From contig SKFS01000057.1 of assembly GCA_007117885.1 (NCBI GenBank), forward strand, positions 1 to 45,340: a stretch of 45,340 nucleotides of DNA. Direction: 5' to 3'. The first letter of the stretch is position 1; each line of letters begins with the position of its first letter. The DNA comes from Candidatus Izemoplasma sp. (lineage in GTDB: Bacteria; Bacillota_I; Bacilli_A; Izemoplasmatales; Izemoplasmataceae). Below are positions 1 to 9,639 of the stretch, in pieces. The position numbers were made by a program, and so were the translations under genes. The notes below the pieces were generated by a model. That model ran no database searches and had not been told where the DNA came from. It worked only from the letters and a program-made list of their open reading frames with translations.

Positions 1-137
1 AAGGCGTTTTTTAGACCTTAAATTATTTGTGATTTTGAGGTAATAATTCTAAATAAGCATTAATTATTCAAATAGATAATTTGAGGTTTGACTCATTAGA
101 AATCACAAAATGGTAAGGAATTTTTGATAACCAAAAT

Positions 138-166
138 AAAAACAGCTTAAATAGCTGTTTTTATTT
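138..166 (-). terminator. Terminator downstream of rlmH
   Basis: A 10-bp perfect stem (138-147 with 153-162) and 5-nt loop has A-runs on one side and T-runs on the other, so it can stop transcription in both directions. It lies about 70 nt after the rlmH stop and likely ends the trmFO-xerC-rlmH operon. I see no gene in positions 1-233. Confidence 0.75.
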
Positions 167-233
167 GCATTTACTCGATTATAACTACGTCTTTTAAATC
201 CCTTTGTTATGCTGTTTGTAACGATTATTGCAC

Positions 234-710
234 CTATTTATGATACGGCTCGTTGTTTGATATTTTCATTGACCTAAATAATTGTTCTAGTAAAATCAGT
301 CTCATGAGTTGATGGGGAAAGGTAAACATTGAAAAAGAGACTAAACGATCCATTTCTTTCTTCAAAGAATCGCTTAATCCGTATGACCCTCCAATAATAA
401 AATACATGCGACTCCCGTAATAGGTTTTTACGTCCTCAATCATTTTTGAAAAACCTTCACTAGAATAAGAATTTCCTTCAATCGCCAAAGCTATTTTATA
501 GCCATCCTTTATATGTTCACGAATTTTAGTTGCCTCGACTTCCCGTAGTTGATTTAAGTCTTCTATGCTAGCGTTCTTTTTTTCAGGTTGATCCTTAACC
601 TCAATAATCGATAACTTAGCATATTTTCTCAATCGTTTGCTGTAGTCCTCAATTAACATTTTCAAGGATTTTTCTTTAATTTTCCCCACTGCGACAATGC
701 AAATTTCCAT
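234..710 (-). CDS. rlmH: 23S rRNA (pseudouridine1915-N3)-methyltransferase RlmH
   Basis: RlmH is a SPOUT-class methyltransferase that uses SAM to methylate pseudouridine 1915 in helix 69 of 23S rRNA on assembled 70S ribosomes. The 158-aa length is normal for the family. The knotted SAM-binding C-terminal half shows FIIGGSYGL (about residues 104-112), and the protein ends with the family-typical EPYHK. The ATG overlaps the xerC stop (TAATG), with GAGG just upstream, so the two genes are translationally coupled. It is the last gene of the operon before the terminator at 138-166. Identification is firm. Confidence 0.95.
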   Translation of the reverse strand: MEICIVAVGKIKEKSLKMLIEDYSKRLRKYAKLSIIEVKDQPEKKNASIEDLNQLREVEATKIREHIKDGYKIALAIEGNSYSSEGFSKMIEDVKTYYGSRMYFIIGGSYGLSDSLKKEMDRLVSFSMFTFPHQLMRLILLEQLFRSMKISNNEPYHK

Positions 711-1609
711 TACTTTTTCCTCGCTCTCGGGTGATGATTTAAGTACTGGTTTTTTAAATCCTCTTTAGAAATGCTCGTGTAAATTTGTGTGCTTGATATA
801 TGTGCATGACCTAAAAGTTCTTGAACACTTCTTAAATCTGCACCTTGACTAATCAAGTGTGAGGCGAAAGTATGTCTTAATGTATGAGGACTCACCTTTA
901 GAAAGCTACTCGATTGATCCATAACCTCTTTAACAATGTAACGAACACCTCTTGGTGTAATCGGTTTTCCTTGAACATTTACCAAAAGATACGGATGGTC
1001 TTGTTGCTTCATAAAGTTTTTTCGGGTGCTTAAAAAGTACTGTTCTAGACGTTCTGTAAGCGCATGATTCATCAAAACATAGCGATCTTTTTGGCCTTTG
1101 CCATGGATTAATATCGTTCGCTGCTTAAAATCGATATCCTTATGTTTAATGGCGCATAGCTCTGAAACACGAACACCGGTGCCATAAATTAAATCAAAGA
1201 TTAAATAGTTGCGCTTACCTTTATCATTCGATACATCAATACTATTCAGTAAGCTTTCGATTTCTTCAGGGTAGACAAACTTTGGCAACTTCTTACTATT
1301 TTTCGGATACTTCACCTCTAAAAACGGATGGTGATTAACTAGATTTTCTTTTAGCAAAAAATGATAAAAGGACTTTAACGTTGAGATTTTTCTTCGCACT
1401 GTCAACGTTTGATATGACGAGGCGATTTCACTCATGTAAAACTTAGCGACTCGTGGACTCACATCCTTAAAACTCCCGAAATCCTCACGTTCTAAGAAGC
1501 TCATAAATCCTTCCAAATCCTTAGTGTACGCTAAAACAGTGTGTTGAGAATACCGCAACACACTTTGACAATAGTCTTTAAATAACACAATGAGTTCTTG
1601 ATTAGTCAT
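710..1609 (-). CDS. xerC: Tyrosine recombinase XerC
   Basis: This is a 299-aa site-specific tyrosine recombinase expected to resolve chromosome dimers at dif. The N-terminal SAM-like core-binding domain covers about residues 1-90 and the catalytic domain about 110-290. All six active-site residues are visible: R147 (GTGVRVSEL), K171 (HGKGQKDR), H242 and R245 (PHTLRHTF), H268 (LGHAHIS) and the nucleophile Y277 (TQIYTSI). It follows trmFO with an 8-nt overlap, as codV/xerC follows trmFO in Bacillus subtilis, which argues for XerC rather than XerD or a phage integrase. The reading frame is intact and no mobile-element features surround it. Confidence 0.92.
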   Translation of the reverse strand: MTNQELIVLFKDYCQSVLRYSQHTVLAYTKDLEGFMSFLEREDFGSFKDVSPRVAKFYMSEIASSYQTLTVRRKISTLKSFYHFLLKENLVNHHPFLEVKYPKNSKKLPKFVYPEEIESLLNSIDVSNDKGKRNYLIFDLIYGTGVRVSELCAIKHKDIDFKQRTILIHGKGQKDRYVLMNHALTERLEQYFLSTRKNFMKQQDHPYLLVNVQGKPITPRGVRYIVKEVMDQSSSFLKVSPHTLRHTFASHLISQGADLRSVQELLGHAHISSTQIYTSISKEDLKNQYLNHHPRARKK

Positions 1610-2897
1610 TGAGATCCCTCACAAACTCTTGCATAGCTTTTAAAGCGCGTTGTGCATACGCTTCTTTTCGAACCTTCTTTTTTACCTTCTCCTTAAGTTC
1701 TGGCAGCAATCCGAAGTTTGCATTCATCGGCTGAAAATTTTCAGGGCTCGCATGGGCAATATAATCCGCTTGGGCTCCCATCACTGTCTCAATAGGAAAG
1801 GGCAGGACTGGTTTTCCCAAACGTGTTCTAACAATATGGGTTGCGGCAATTATTCCGCTTGCGGCACTTTCAACATAGCCTTCAACACCGCTGAACTGAC
1901 CGATGAAATAAAGGTTAGAATTGGTTTTATACTGATAAAACTGATTGAGGTATTTCGGTGCGTTTATAAAACTATTGCGATGCATTACGCCGTATCGTAA
2001 TATTTCCGCGTTGTGTAAACCTGGAATCATTTGAATGATCCGTTTTTGCTCAGAGAACTTTAGATGTGTTTGAAAGCCTACTATATTGTACATCGTTGCT
2101 CTTGCATCGTCTTGTCTTAACTGAACCACTGCATACGGTCTTTTCTTATTTTCTTCTTCAAGACCCACTGGTTTCAATGGTCCAAACAACAACGTTTTTT
2201 CACCTCTTCTTGCCATTTCTTCAACGGGCATACACCCTTCAAATACTTTCAGTTCAAAGTCTTTAAGCTCAGTGCATTCCGCTTCTATAAGTGCTTTATA
2301 AAAGCGTTCATAAGTTGCTTTATCCATAGGACAGTTTAAGTAATCTGCAGTGCCTTTATCATAGCGCGATTTACGGTAACAAATAGTTTCATCGATTGAT
2401 GAAGCATCGAGAATTGGCGCTGCAGCATCATAGAAATAAAGTGTCTCATCAAAGAGTGGGTTTAACGTTTTGAAAAGTCCATCACTTGTCAGTGGTCCTG
2501 TGGCAAAAACCGTGACACCTTCTGGGATTGTCGTCACTTCATCACGAATAATTTCAATATTTGGATGCGTCTTGAGAACGTTGGTGACAAACTGAGAAAA
2601 CTGATCGCGATCGACCGCCAAAGCACTCCCAGCAGGTACCTGTGAAGCCGCTGCAGCTTGCAAGATTAGTGAGTCAAACATGCGCATTTCTTCTTTCATC
2701 ACACCGACAGCTTGGTTTAAGTGATTACCTCTTAAAGAGTTCGAACAAACAAGCTCTGCAAAATCCCCGGTTTGATGGGCCGGTGTCAACCGTTTTGGGC
2801 GCATCTCAAACAAGCGTACGCTTACCCCGTTTTTCGCTAACTGATAGGCGGCTTCACTCCCTGCAAGTCCCGCACCAATGACATTGATTCTTTCCAT
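1602..2897 (-). CDS. trmFO: Folate/FAD-dependent tRNA (uracil-54-C5)-methyltransferase TrmFO
   Basis: TrmFO makes ribothymidine at position 54 of tRNA, using methylenetetrahydrofolate and FAD rather than SAM. The N-terminus carries the dinucleotide-binding motif [10 protein letters not shown] (residues 8-17). The family block around residues 48-57 includes C51 in CSNSLRG, and C222 lies in [13 protein letters not shown]; these match the two functional cysteines of the family. The 431-aa length is typical. It is the first gene of the trmFO-xerC-rlmH operon and overlaps xerC by 8 nt. Confidence 0.96.
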   Translation of the reverse strand: MERINVIGAGLAGSEAAYQLAKNGVSVRLFEMRPKRLTPAHQTGDFAELVCSNSLRGNHLNQAVGVMKEEMRMFDSLILQAAAASQVPAGSALAVDRDQFSQFVTNVLKTHPNIEIIRDEVTTIPEGVTVFATGPLTSDGLFKTLNPLFDETLYFYDAAAPILDASSIDETICYRKSRYDKGTADYLNCPMDKATYERFYKALIEAECTELKDFELKVFEGCMPVEEMARRGEKTLLFGPLKPVGLEEENKKRPYAVVQLRQDDARATMYNIVGFQTHLKFSEQKRIIQMIPGLHNAEILRYGVMHRNSFINAPKYLNQFYQYKTNSNLYFIGQFSGVEGYVESAASGIIAATHIVRTRLGKPVLPFPIETVMGAQADYIAHASPENFQPMNANFGLLPELKEKVKKKVRKEAYAQRALKAMQEFVRDLND

Positions 2898-2952
2898 GAT
2901 TACACCCCATTGTTTTATGTCACTTCATTATAGCATGCTTCTAACCATTAAA

Positions 2953-2972
2953 AAAAGCACTCGCGTGCTTTT
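2953..2972 (-). terminator. Terminator of the GH13 gene
   Basis: An 8-bp stem (2953-2960 with 2965-2972) and 4-nt loop is followed on the minus strand by seven T. It overlaps the stop codon of the amylase-family gene at 2971. Confidence 0.85.
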
Positions 2973-4254
2973 AAAGTTCAAAAATCATCGGTTTAAAGCT
3001 TAAGTACACTTTTCCCTCTTTAATTTCTATCGTCTTACCATCGATTAAGTTACGCACAGTTTTAGTCCCGGCATCAAGCGCAATGGGTCCACGACTTTTA
3101 GAGACATTAAAAATCCCTACCATGGTTCTTTCTTCTTTAGTATACTTACCAACCAAAGCACCATTCACTGCTTTTAAATCGAAGATTCCCTCAGCAAAAA
3201 TAGGATGGGTTGTAATCGTCTGTAGCCGTTTAATCAAACCACTAATATCTTTCCCTTCCCGAGATATTGTGTCTTTATTAAACAGATCTGGATGTTTGCT
3301 TGCACTAAACTCTCCACCGCTAAAAATCATCGTTGCACCTTTATTAAAGAAGCTAAACGCATGCCAGTTTTCAAGCAAATCTTCATCGCCATTAACGAAA
3401 CCTGCGATTCGACCAAAGTCATGGTTTTCTAAATTCCGCATTTTCACATAGTTTTTGGGATACATAACTTCTTGTCGCATTACAGCTTTAGCGTACTCTT
3501 CAAGGGAGCCTTCTGACTTCAAAAAGGCTTCAAACTCAGGATGAACATCATAGTCGTACGCTAAATCAAACACTTGATAAAGTTCGCATTCACTCAAACA
3601 TTCAAAACCAGTGTTGCGAATCAAACGAAGGAACTGCTCATGAACGGACTCACTAAGCCATAACGTATCAGGGTTTATCGTGTGAACTGCTTTATGGGCT
3701 TTCTTTAAGAAGTCAAGCGGTAGAAAACTCGAGACATCAAAACGGAACCCATCAACGCCTAATTTTGTCCAGTAGATTAAATTATCGATTAAGTATTTCC
3801 ATAAGCCTTCATCCCGCTGATAATCAAAATCGATAATATCCCACCATTCACCGACACGATTAGCGAAGTCATTCTCTTGATTCCGATAAAAGTACTCTGG
3901 ATGTTTCTGACGCAGTAACGAGTCTGGTGATGTGTGATTAAAAACAATATCCATCATTATTTTCATGCCTTTACCATGAACTTCGGCAATCAAGCGTTTA
4001 AAATCTTCTAATGTGCCCAGTTCAGGATTAATACCGTAATAATCCTTTATCGCATAGGGACTACCGAGTTTTCCCTTACGGTTTTCTTCACCAATCGGAT
4101 GGATTGGTAATAGATAAACGACATCCGTCCCTAAATCTTTAATGCGCTCTAAATCCTCGATTAAAGCATTAAACGTACCTTCTTCTGTATGGTTTCTCAC
4201 ATACACTTGATAAATCAGTAAGTGTCTTAAGTTAATTCTTGTATTTTTTCCCAT
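2971..4254 (-). CDS. Intracellular alpha-amylase family (GH13) glycoside hydrolase
   Basis: This 427-aa GH13 enzyme should cleave or transfer alpha-glucosidic linkages in maltodextrin-like substrates. The barrel motifs are present: DIVFNHTS (102-109), DGFRFDVSS with nucleophile D173, LWLSES with acid/base E202, and ENHD with the transition-state stabiliser D279. There is no signal peptide or membrane segment, so it acts in the cytoplasm. It is transcribed divergently from a LacI-type regulator, with a candidate operator at 4312-4326. A TATAAT (4272-4277, read on the minus strand) may be its -10, but I see no good -35. The exact substrate (maltodextrin, neopullulan, oligo-1,6-glucoside) cannot be read from sequence alone. 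Confidence 0.85.
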   Translation of the reverse strand: MGKNTRINLRHLLIYQVYVRNHTEEGTFNALIEDLERIKDLGTDVVYLLPIHPIGEENRKGKLGSPYAIKDYYGINPELGTLEDFKRLIAEVHGKGMKIMMDIVFNHTSPDSLLRQKHPEYFYRNQENDFANRVGEWWDIIDFDYQRDEGLWKYLIDNLIYWTKLGVDGFRFDVSSFLPLDFLKKAHKAVHTINPDTLWLSESVHEQFLRLIRNTGFECLSECELYQVFDLAYDYDVHPEFEAFLKSEGSLEEYAKAVMRQEVMYPKNYVKMRNLENHDFGRIAGFVNGDEDLLENWHAFSFFNKGATMIFSGGEFSASKHPDLFNKDTISREGKDISGLIKRLQTITTHPIFAEGIFDLKAVNGALVGKYTKEERTMVGIFNVSKSRGPIALDAGTKTVRNLIDGKTIEIKEGKVYLSFKPMIFEL

Positions 4255-4311
4255 TTTATCACCCAGTTCTTATTATACCGTAAATCGTCGAAGTCGCACG
4301 TAAAATCCATA

Positions 4312-4326
4312 GTTAACCGTTTTCAC
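4312..4326. promoter_or_regulatory. Candidate LacI/CcpA-family operator
   Basis: GTTAACCGTTTTCAC is an imperfect palindrome centred on CG. Read on the minus strand it fits the catabolite-responsive (cre) consensus at most positions. It lies 5 nt upstream of the -35 of the regulator gene and about 35 nt upstream of the -10 of the divergent GH13 gene, so it could control both. It may bind the adjacent regulator or CcpA. Call rests on pattern and position only. Confidence 0.45.
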
Positions 4327-4331
4327 AACGA

Positions 4332-4360
4332 TTTACAAAGTACACGCCATCGCATATAAT
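4332..4360 (+). promoter_or_regulatory. Sigma-A promoter of the LacI-type regulator
   Basis: TTTACA (4332-4337), a 17-nt spacer and a perfect TATAAT (4355-4360), followed by AAGGAG (4367-4372) nine nt before the ATG. Confidence 0.85.
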
Positions 4361-4381
4361 GATTTTAAGGAGCGTGATGAT

Positions 4382-5359
4382 ATGCCTACCATTAAAGATG
4401 TTGCGAAGAAAGCAAATGTCAGTGTTGCTACGGTTTCACGTGTTATTAATAATACTGGCTATGTGAATGAAGAAACACGTAAACTTGTTGAAGCCGCGAT
4501 TAAGGAACTCGAGTATATTCCTAATGAACTCGCCCGCTCACTTTTTAAAAAACAATCGAAAATTGTTGGACTCATCGTTCCTCACCTCTCAACGTATTTT
4601 TTTGCTGAACTCATCGAAGCATTAGAAGAAGCGCTCGCAAAAAAAGATTATAAACTCATGATATTTAACGCAAAGGACGACCCGATTCGTGAGCGTAAAT
4701 ACATGCAAGTCTTTAATCAGTATAATATCGATGGCATCGTTTTAGTAGCCCACACAGAACAATATAAGGATTATCTTGATTTACGCATTCCCATTATCAC
4801 CATTGACCATAAGTTAAATGATGCGATCCCCTCGATTACCTCAGACAATGAAATGGGTGGACGATTAGCCGCACAAAAGCTTGTTGAAACAGGGTGTAAA
4901 AAAGTCATCCATCTGCGGGGTCCAAGCTTTTTGATAACCGCTAAGAACCGCAATAAAGGCTTTAACTACATTATTGAGCAAGCCAACATTGAAATGCATA
5001 CAATGGACTTAGCCTTTGTCGATCCCGATCAAACTATGATTGAAAACTTCATTCGCAAGCACCTAGATGCCGATGGCATTTTTTGCAGCAGTGATGTGAT
5101 TGCCCTCCATGCTTTAAAAGCCCTCTACACATTAAAAAAGAAAGTCCCTGAAGAAATTCAAGTTATCGGTTACGATAATATTGAACTCTCTTTATTAGCA
5201 ACGCCTCCGCTAACAACGATTAATCAACCGATTAACGATCTCGCCACCGAAGCTTCAAACACATTACTAGAACTCATTGAGAAAAAAGAAATAACCGTGC
5301 TTCATAAAGTCTTACCCGTTTCTTTAGTCGAACGTGATTCAACTAAAAAAAATTCCTGA
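4382..5359 (+). CDS. LacI/GalR-family transcriptional regulator
   Basis: This 325-aa protein has the LacI-family helix-turn-helix at its N-terminus (TIKDVAKKANVSVATVSRVI, with the hinge-helix region around residues 48-60). A periplasmic-binding-protein-like sensor domain follows to the C-terminus. The divergent gene is a GH13 glucosidase, so a role in maltodextrin/alpha-glucoside control is likely (a MalR-like function), but CcpA-like global control is not excluded. The start is fixed by a strong promoter and AAGGAG. A bidirectional terminator follows directly. Confidence 0.88.
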   Translation: MPTIKDVAKKANVSVATVSRVINNTGYVNEETRKLVEAAIKELEYIPNELARSLFKKQSKIVGLIVPHLSTYFFAELIEALEEALAKKDYKLMIFNAKDDPIRERKYMQVFNQYNIDGIVLVAHTEQYKDYLDLRIPIITIDHKLNDAIPSITSDNEMGGRLAAQKLVETGCKKVIHLRGPSFLITAKNRNKGFNYIIEQANIEMHTMDLAFVDPDQTMIENFIRKHLDADGIFCSSDVIALHALKALYTLKKKVPEEIQVIGYDNIELSLLATPPLTTINQPINDLATEASNTLLELIEKKEITVLHKVLPVSLVERDSTKKNS

Positions 5360-5372
5360 AGGAATTTTTTTT
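5345..5372. terminator. Bidirectional terminator between regulator and CHR genes
   Basis: A 12-bp stem (5345-5356 with 5361-5372), TGAA loop and A/T runs on both sides serves the converging regulator gene and the CHR-transporter operon, whose stop codon it overlaps. Confidence 0.88.
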
Positions 5373-5913
5373 ATAAGTAAATGATGATTCCAGCGATTCC
5401 AGAAAGAAATATAACAAGGATTGGATGCAAACGAAACCGCACGAGTAAAATTAAACCCCCGACAATAATTCCATAACCAAACCAGTCAAGAATCGTGTTT
5501 TGGGCAACACTAAAAACACTGGATAAAATCAAACCAACCAATGCTGGACGTAACCCTGTAAATATACCTTTCACAAGCTTGGAGGTTTTAAATGCTTCAT
5601 AATACTTTGCAACAACTGCCACTAAGATTACCGGGATAAAAACAACCCCTAAAGTGCTCATCGCTGCACCAAAAATGCCGAACATTAATCCAAACTCCTG
5701 CATCGTTTGAAAACCGATAAATGTCGCTGAGTTTATCGCAATTGGCCCCGGCGTCACCTGTGAAATGGCAATCATATCGACAAATCTTGCCATCGTAATC
5801 CAGTTTTGCTCATGGACCACCATACGTTCAAAGAGGGGTAACATCGCGTAACCACCACCGAAGGACACCATACCAATCGTTAAAAACGCCCAAAATAACT
5901 CAAGAATGATCAT
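5371..5913 (-). CDS. CHR-family (chromate) transporter, half-size subunit 2
   Basis: This 180-aa membrane protein is one half of a CHR-family transporter. It has the signature FGGGYAMLPLFER (about residues 18-30) and the QVTPGPIAINSATF block (about 52-65), followed by hydrophobic segments to the C-terminus. It overlaps the upstream paralogous half-gene by 14 nt, so the two are co-translated and should form a heterodimer, as shown for paired short CHR proteins of B. subtilis. Family members export chromate, but many have no known role in resistance, so the natural substrate is open. Confidence 0.85.
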   Translation of the reverse strand: MIILELFWAFLTIGMVSFGGGYAMLPLFERMVVHEQNWITMARFVDMIAISQVTPGPIAINSATFIGFQTMQEFGLMFGIFGAAMSTLGVVFIPVILVAVVAKYYEAFKTSKLVKGIFTGLRPALVGLILSSVFSVAQNTILDWFGYGIIVGGLILLVRFRLHPILVIFLSGIAGIIIYL

Positions 5914-6454
5914 GGTCGATCACCTCTTTAAGCGTAAACACTAAATATCCAAACAACCCAGTAATCAAAATAACTAAAAACGGATGGGTGTTAAAACTAA
6001 GGATTAACCCTATCGTTAACACTGTAATATAGACCCCTAACCAAGAACGACTATTGCGCAATAACTTATATCCCGCAAGGGCCATCAAAGCCACAACACT
6101 GAGTCGAACACCTTTAAAAAAGGCTTCAACAATAGGATACTCAATAAACTGAAAAAAGAAAATTGCGACGACTAAAATAAACATAAATGATGGAAGCACA
6201 ACGCCTAAAAACCCTGCAATCGCTCCTTTAAATCCTTTAATCTTCAAGCCTAAAAAAACCGAGAAATTAATCGCGATAGCACCTGGTAATGACTGACAAA
6301 CCACCAATGCATCATAAAACTCACTCGGTTCTAATAGCTTTTGTCGATGCACTAACTCACGTTCAATTATGGGAATCATCGCATATCCACCCCCAAAAGT
6401 AAGGGCACCGACTTTGAAAAATATAACAAATAATTTACCTACTGAAAGTTCCAT
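5900..6454 (-). CDS. CHR-family (chromate) transporter, half-size subunit 1
   Basis: This is the second half-size CHR protein (about 184 aa), first in the operon. It carries FGGGYAMIPIIEREL and the CQSLPGAIAINFSVF block, the counterparts of the motifs in its partner. I chose the ATG at 6454 because GAGGAAG lies 7 nt upstream; a GTG two codons earlier (6460) is possible. The two halves are clearly diverged paralogues rather than a split full-length gene: each has its own complete motif set. Confidence 0.85.
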   Translation of the reverse strand: MELSVGKLFVIFFKVGALTFGGGYAMIPIIERELVHRQKLLEPSEFYDALVVCQSLPGAIAINFSVFLGLKIKGFKGAIAGFLGVVLPSFMFILVVAIFFFQFIEYPIVEAFFKGVRLSVVALMALAGYKLLRNSRSWLGVYITVLTIGLILSFNTHPFLVILITGLFGYLVFTLKEVIDHDHS

Positions 6455-6491
6455 ACGCACACTTCCTCATCGATTAACTCCATTATATCAA

Positions 6492-6520
6492 AAAAAGTGT
6501 TGCCTAAAACAACACTTTTT
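6492..6520 (-). terminator. Terminator of the hsp20-clpB operon
   Basis: An 11-bp stem (6492-6502 with 6510-6520) and 7-nt loop has a T-run on the minus strand, directly abutting the clpB stop codon. Confidence 0.88.
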
Positions 6521-9094
6521 TTAGCTGACGATTCCAAGGACACCGTCTATTGAATCAATAGTCACTGTTTGATGAGGATTTATTTCTCCAGCAATCATTG
6601 CTCGACCTAACATCGTCTCTATTTGTGATTGGATGAAACGTTTAATCGGTCTTGCACCGTAATGAGGATGATAAGCTTCTTCTAAAATATGTTCCTTCGC
6701 CTTCTCAGTAAAGCTTAAGCGAATATCCTGATCCTTTAAACGTTGATTGAGTTGGGCTATTTGAAGATCGATAATTTGATATAATTCGGCCTTTTTTAAA
6801 GGCTTAAATAGAATTGTTGCATCAATTCTATTAAGAAACTCAGGTTTAAACGCTCGACGTAACGTTTCAAAAACTGCTTTTTCAACATCTTCACGTAAGC
6901 TTCCGTCCTCGTTCAAACCTTCAAGAAGCAACTCACTACCAATATTTGATGTCATAATCACAATGGTATTTTTAAAGTTTACTCTCCGCCCTTTACTATC
7001 GGTTAAACGTCCATCATCAAGGACTTGAAGCAAAGTATTAAATACTTCAGGATGGGCTTTTTCAATTTCATCAAAGAGAATTACACTATACGGTTTACGT
7101 CGAACCGCTTCAGTCAGCTGCCCACCTTCTTCATAACCAATATAACCCGGAGGTGCGCCAATTAAACGAGCCACTGTGTGACGTTCTTGGTACTCGCTCA
7201 TATCGATGCGAACCATCTGATCTTCACTGTCAAAAAGGGCTTCCGCTAACGTCTTCGCTAGCTCGGTTTTACCCACCCCAGTTGGTCCTAGAAAAATAAA
7301 CGATCCGATGGGTTTTTGTGGGTCTTTAAGCAGAGCCCTTGCGCGTAAAACAGCATCACTAACAGCCCGAACTGCTTCATCTTGACCGATGACACGTTGA
7401 TGAAGTTGAGTTTCTAAATGAAGCAGTTTATGCTTCTCACTTTCCATCAACTTCGTTACCGGTATTCCCGTCCAGCGTGCAACAATTTCAGCAATTTCAA
7501 TCTCTGTGACTTCCTCTTTAATCAATGATTTTTCATCGGCTTTTTGACGAGCCTCTTCAAGCGCTTTTTCGGCTTCAGGTAGTTCACCGTATTTAAGTTT
7601 TGCCAAGCGCTCTAAATCGTAGGCACGGCTCGCCTGATCAATCTCTCGGTTTAAATCTTCAATCGTTTGTTTTAAGGTTTTAACTTCACTCAGCCCAGAC
7701 TTCTCTTTTTCCCAACGGAGCATCATCTCGTTTTTCTTCTCGTTGAGATTCGATAACTCTTCATTTAGTTCTTCGAGACGTTTTCTTGAGTTTTGATCCT
7801 TTTCTTTTTTAAGGCTCGTTCTCTCAATTTCTAACTGCAATACTTTGCGACTTAACTGATCAAGTTCGTCTGGCATCGAGTCAATTTCAGTGCGTAACAT
7901 GGCTGCGGCCTCATCCATTAAATCAATGGCTTTATCAGGTAAGAAACGATCACTAATGTACTTATGCGACAACTCCGCACATGCCACCAAGGCTTGATCA
8001 CTAATCCGAATCCCGTGATGAATCTCAAACTTTTCTTTGATTCCTCTCAATATTGAAATCGTATCTTCGATGCTAGGTTGATCGATAAGTATTTGTTGGA
8101 AACGGCGTTCTAAGGCTGCGTCTTTTTCGATATATTTACGGTATTCATCGATGGTTGTTGCACCGATACAGTGGAGTTCCCCGCGGGCCAACATGGGTTT
8201 TAAAATGTTTCCTGCATCCATAGCTCCTTCTGTTTTACCCGCACCGACGATTAAGTGTAACTCATCGATAAATAGAATAATTCTTCCTTCAGAGCCCTTT
8301 ATTTCAGCAAGGACAGCTTTTAAACGTTCTTCAAACTCCCCACGGTATTTCGCACCTGCAACGAGTGCCCCCATATCAAGCGCAAAAATCGTCTTATCTT
8401 TTAACCCATCAGGGACATCTCCATTAACGATCCTAAGTGCTAATCCTTCCGCAATCGCCGTCTTTCCAACCCCCGGTTCTCCAATGAGGACAGGGTTATT
8501 TTTTGTCCGACGGGATAAAATCTGAATCACACGGCGGATTTCTTCATCACGACCAATAACAGGATCGAGTTTCCCCTCTTTTGCGAGTAACACTAAATCG
8601 CGACCATACTTGTCTAAAACCTCATAGTTAGCTTCAGGCATATCACTTTCAACCTTCTTCCCTTTTCGAATCTGTTCTAAAGAGGCATGAACTCTATCTT
8701 TTGTAATGCCATGCTCCTTAAAGACTCTTTCCGCTGTTTGGCTGGGGCTATCAATTAGTGCTAAGTATAAGTGCTCAACACTCAAAAAGTCATCCTTCAT
8801 CGCTTTCATTATATCTTCAGCTTTCAACAACACTTGATTGGCCTGTCTTGACATATAGAGTTGATCACCACTGTCAAAACTCGGTTCCTTTTTCAAACGA
8901 TCGAATAGACTTTGTAAAATCGCATTAACATCGATCTTTAAGCTTTTTAAAATCGACACAATTAAACTGTCTTGAACCACTAAAAGTGCCGCATGAAAAT
9001 GATCCGGCGTTAACATTTGATGATTAAGGCGAGTCGCAATATTTTGCGCTTCACGCATGGTTTCTTGCATTTTTTGTGTAAATTTATCGGTCAT
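6521..9094 (-). CDS. clpB: ATP-dependent disaggregase ClpB (Hsp100)
   Basis: ClpB extracts polypeptides from protein aggregates together with DnaK. The 857-aa protein has the Clp N-domain (1-145), first AAA domain with Walker A GEPGVGKT (205-212) and Walker B ILFIDELH, a long charged coiled-coil M-domain (about 400-520) and a second AAA domain with GPTGVGKTE and [12 protein letters not shown]. The M-domain sets it apart from ClpC/ClpA. The RBS is AAAGGAGGAGG. It lies 52 nt downstream of hsp20 with a terminator hairpin between them and no second CIRCE seen, so its expression should depend on read-through from the CIRCE-controlled promoter. Confidence 0.97.
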   Translation of the reverse strand: MTDKFTQKMQETMREAQNIATRLNHQMLTPDHFHAALLVVQDSLIVSILKSLKIDVNAILQSLFDRLKKEPSFDSGDQLYMSRQANQVLLKAEDIMKAMKDDFLSVEHLYLALIDSPSQTAERVFKEHGITKDRVHASLEQIRKGKKVESDMPEANYEVLDKYGRDLVLLAKEGKLDPVIGRDEEIRRVIQILSRRTKNNPVLIGEPGVGKTAIAEGLALRIVNGDVPDGLKDKTIFALDMGALVAGAKYRGEFEERLKAVLAEIKGSEGRIILFIDELHLIVGAGKTEGAMDAGNILKPMLARGELHCIGATTIDEYRKYIEKDAALERRFQQILIDQPSIEDTISILRGIKEKFEIHHGIRISDQALVACAELSHKYISDRFLPDKAIDLMDEAAAMLRTEIDSMPDELDQLSRKVLQLEIERTSLKKEKDQNSRKRLEELNEELSNLNEKKNEMMLRWEKEKSGLSEVKTLKQTIEDLNREIDQASRAYDLERLAKLKYGELPEAEKALEEARQKADEKSLIKEEVTEIEIAEIVARWTGIPVTKLMESEKHKLLHLETQLHQRVIGQDEAVRAVSDAVLRARALLKDPQKPIGSFIFLGPTGVGKTELAKTLAEALFDSEDQMVRIDMSEYQERHTVARLIGAPPGYIGYEEGGQLTEAVRRKPYSVILFDEIEKAHPEVFNTLLQVLDDGRLTDSKGRRVNFKNTIVIMTSNIGSELLLEGLNEDGSLREDVEKAVFETLRRAFKPEFLNRIDATILFKPLKKAELYQIIDLQIAQLNQRLKDQDIRLSFTEKAKEHILEEAYHPHYGARPIKRFIQSQIETMLGRAMIAGEINPHQTVTIDSIDGVLGIVS

Positions 9095-9115
9095 TATTAG
9101 CCTCCTCCTTTCAAA

Positions 9116-9148
9116 AAATAACTTCAGGGCTGACCCCTGAAGTTATTT
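9116..9148 (-). terminator. Intercistronic terminator/attenuator between hsp20 and clpB
   Basis: A perfect 14-bp stem (9116-9129 with 9135-9148) and 5-nt loop is followed by six T on the minus strand. It overlaps the hsp20 stop codon and lies upstream of the clpB RBS. It has the form of an intrinsic terminator inside an operon, so it should lower clpB output relative to hsp20. Confidence 0.8.
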
Positions 9149-9578
9149 ACTCAACCTCGATCACATAACTGTGCTCTTGGACTTCAGATTTCTCGGCAGT
9201 TACAATCAAGACACCGTCTTCTAACTTAGCTTTCACTTTTTGCGGATCAACACCTGGAATGTTTAGGCTGCGTTTCATTGAGCATACGCGGCGTTCACGG
9301 TGAAGATAGTGTTCTCTTGTCTCTTCTTTTTTCTCATCGCGTTCAACCGAAATTGTGAGTAAATCATCAGAATAAGAAATCTTAATTTCTTCACGCTTAA
9401 CACCAGGAATATCCGCTTCAATTACAAAGCGTTTTTCTTCTTCCTTGACATCGAGCTTAAACGTATCTTGGCGAACGGTGCGAAATGGACTGCTAAAGAA
9501 ATCATCCACTAAATTGTAAAAATCAACAAATTCATCACTGCGTTTAGGTGATGATGTAAATGGGGTTAATTTAAACAT
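9147..9578 (-). CDS. Small heat shock protein, Hsp20/alpha-crystallin family
   Basis: This is a 143-aa ATP-independent holdase chaperone. The alpha-crystallin domain spans roughly residues 38-140. The A-x-x-x-G-V-L motif appears as AKLEDGVLIV near the C-terminus, preceded by FVIEADIPGVKREEIKI. It lacks a clear I-x-I tail (it ends SYVIEVE). The start is ATG at 9578: an AGGAGG lies 8 nt upstream (9587-9592), whereas the in-frame ATG at 9599 sits before that RBS. It is the first gene after the CIRCE operator and is followed by clpB; together they form a holdase/disaggregase pair. Confidence 0.93.
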   Translation of the reverse strand: MFKLTPFTSSPKRSDEFVDFYNLVDDFFSSPFRTVRQDTFKLDVKEEEKRFVIEADIPGVKREEIKISYSDDLLTISVERDEKKEETREHYLHRERRVCSMKRSLNIPGVDPQKVKAKLEDGVLIVTAEKSEVQEHSYVIEVE

Positions 9579-9603
9579 AGCAAATGCCTCCTTTATCATT
9601 TTG

Positions 9604-9630
9604 TTAGCACTCTACTCTTTTGAGTGCTAA
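9604..9630. promoter_or_regulatory. CIRCE operator (HrcA binding site)
   Basis: TTAGCACTC (9604-9612), a 9-nt spacer and GAGTGCTAA (9622-9630) match the CIRCE consensus perfectly. The element begins about 10 nt downstream of the -10 and so covers the transcription start. HrcA bound here would repress hsp20-clpB until heat or misfolded protein titrates GroEL. Confidence 0.97.
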
Positions 9631-9639
9631 TCTACTTGT

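Noticed and set aside
710-1609. Phage or integron integrase
   Set aside because: The tyrosine recombinase lies in the standard trmFO-xerC order with no att site, cassette or phage gene near it, so it is the housekeeping XerC.
1650-2881. Plus-strand open frames opposite trmFO
   Set aside because: They have no RBS and lie fully antisense to an intact, well-conserved gene; the same holds for frames opposite mgtE, clpB, guaB, the GltS-type and the antiporter genes.
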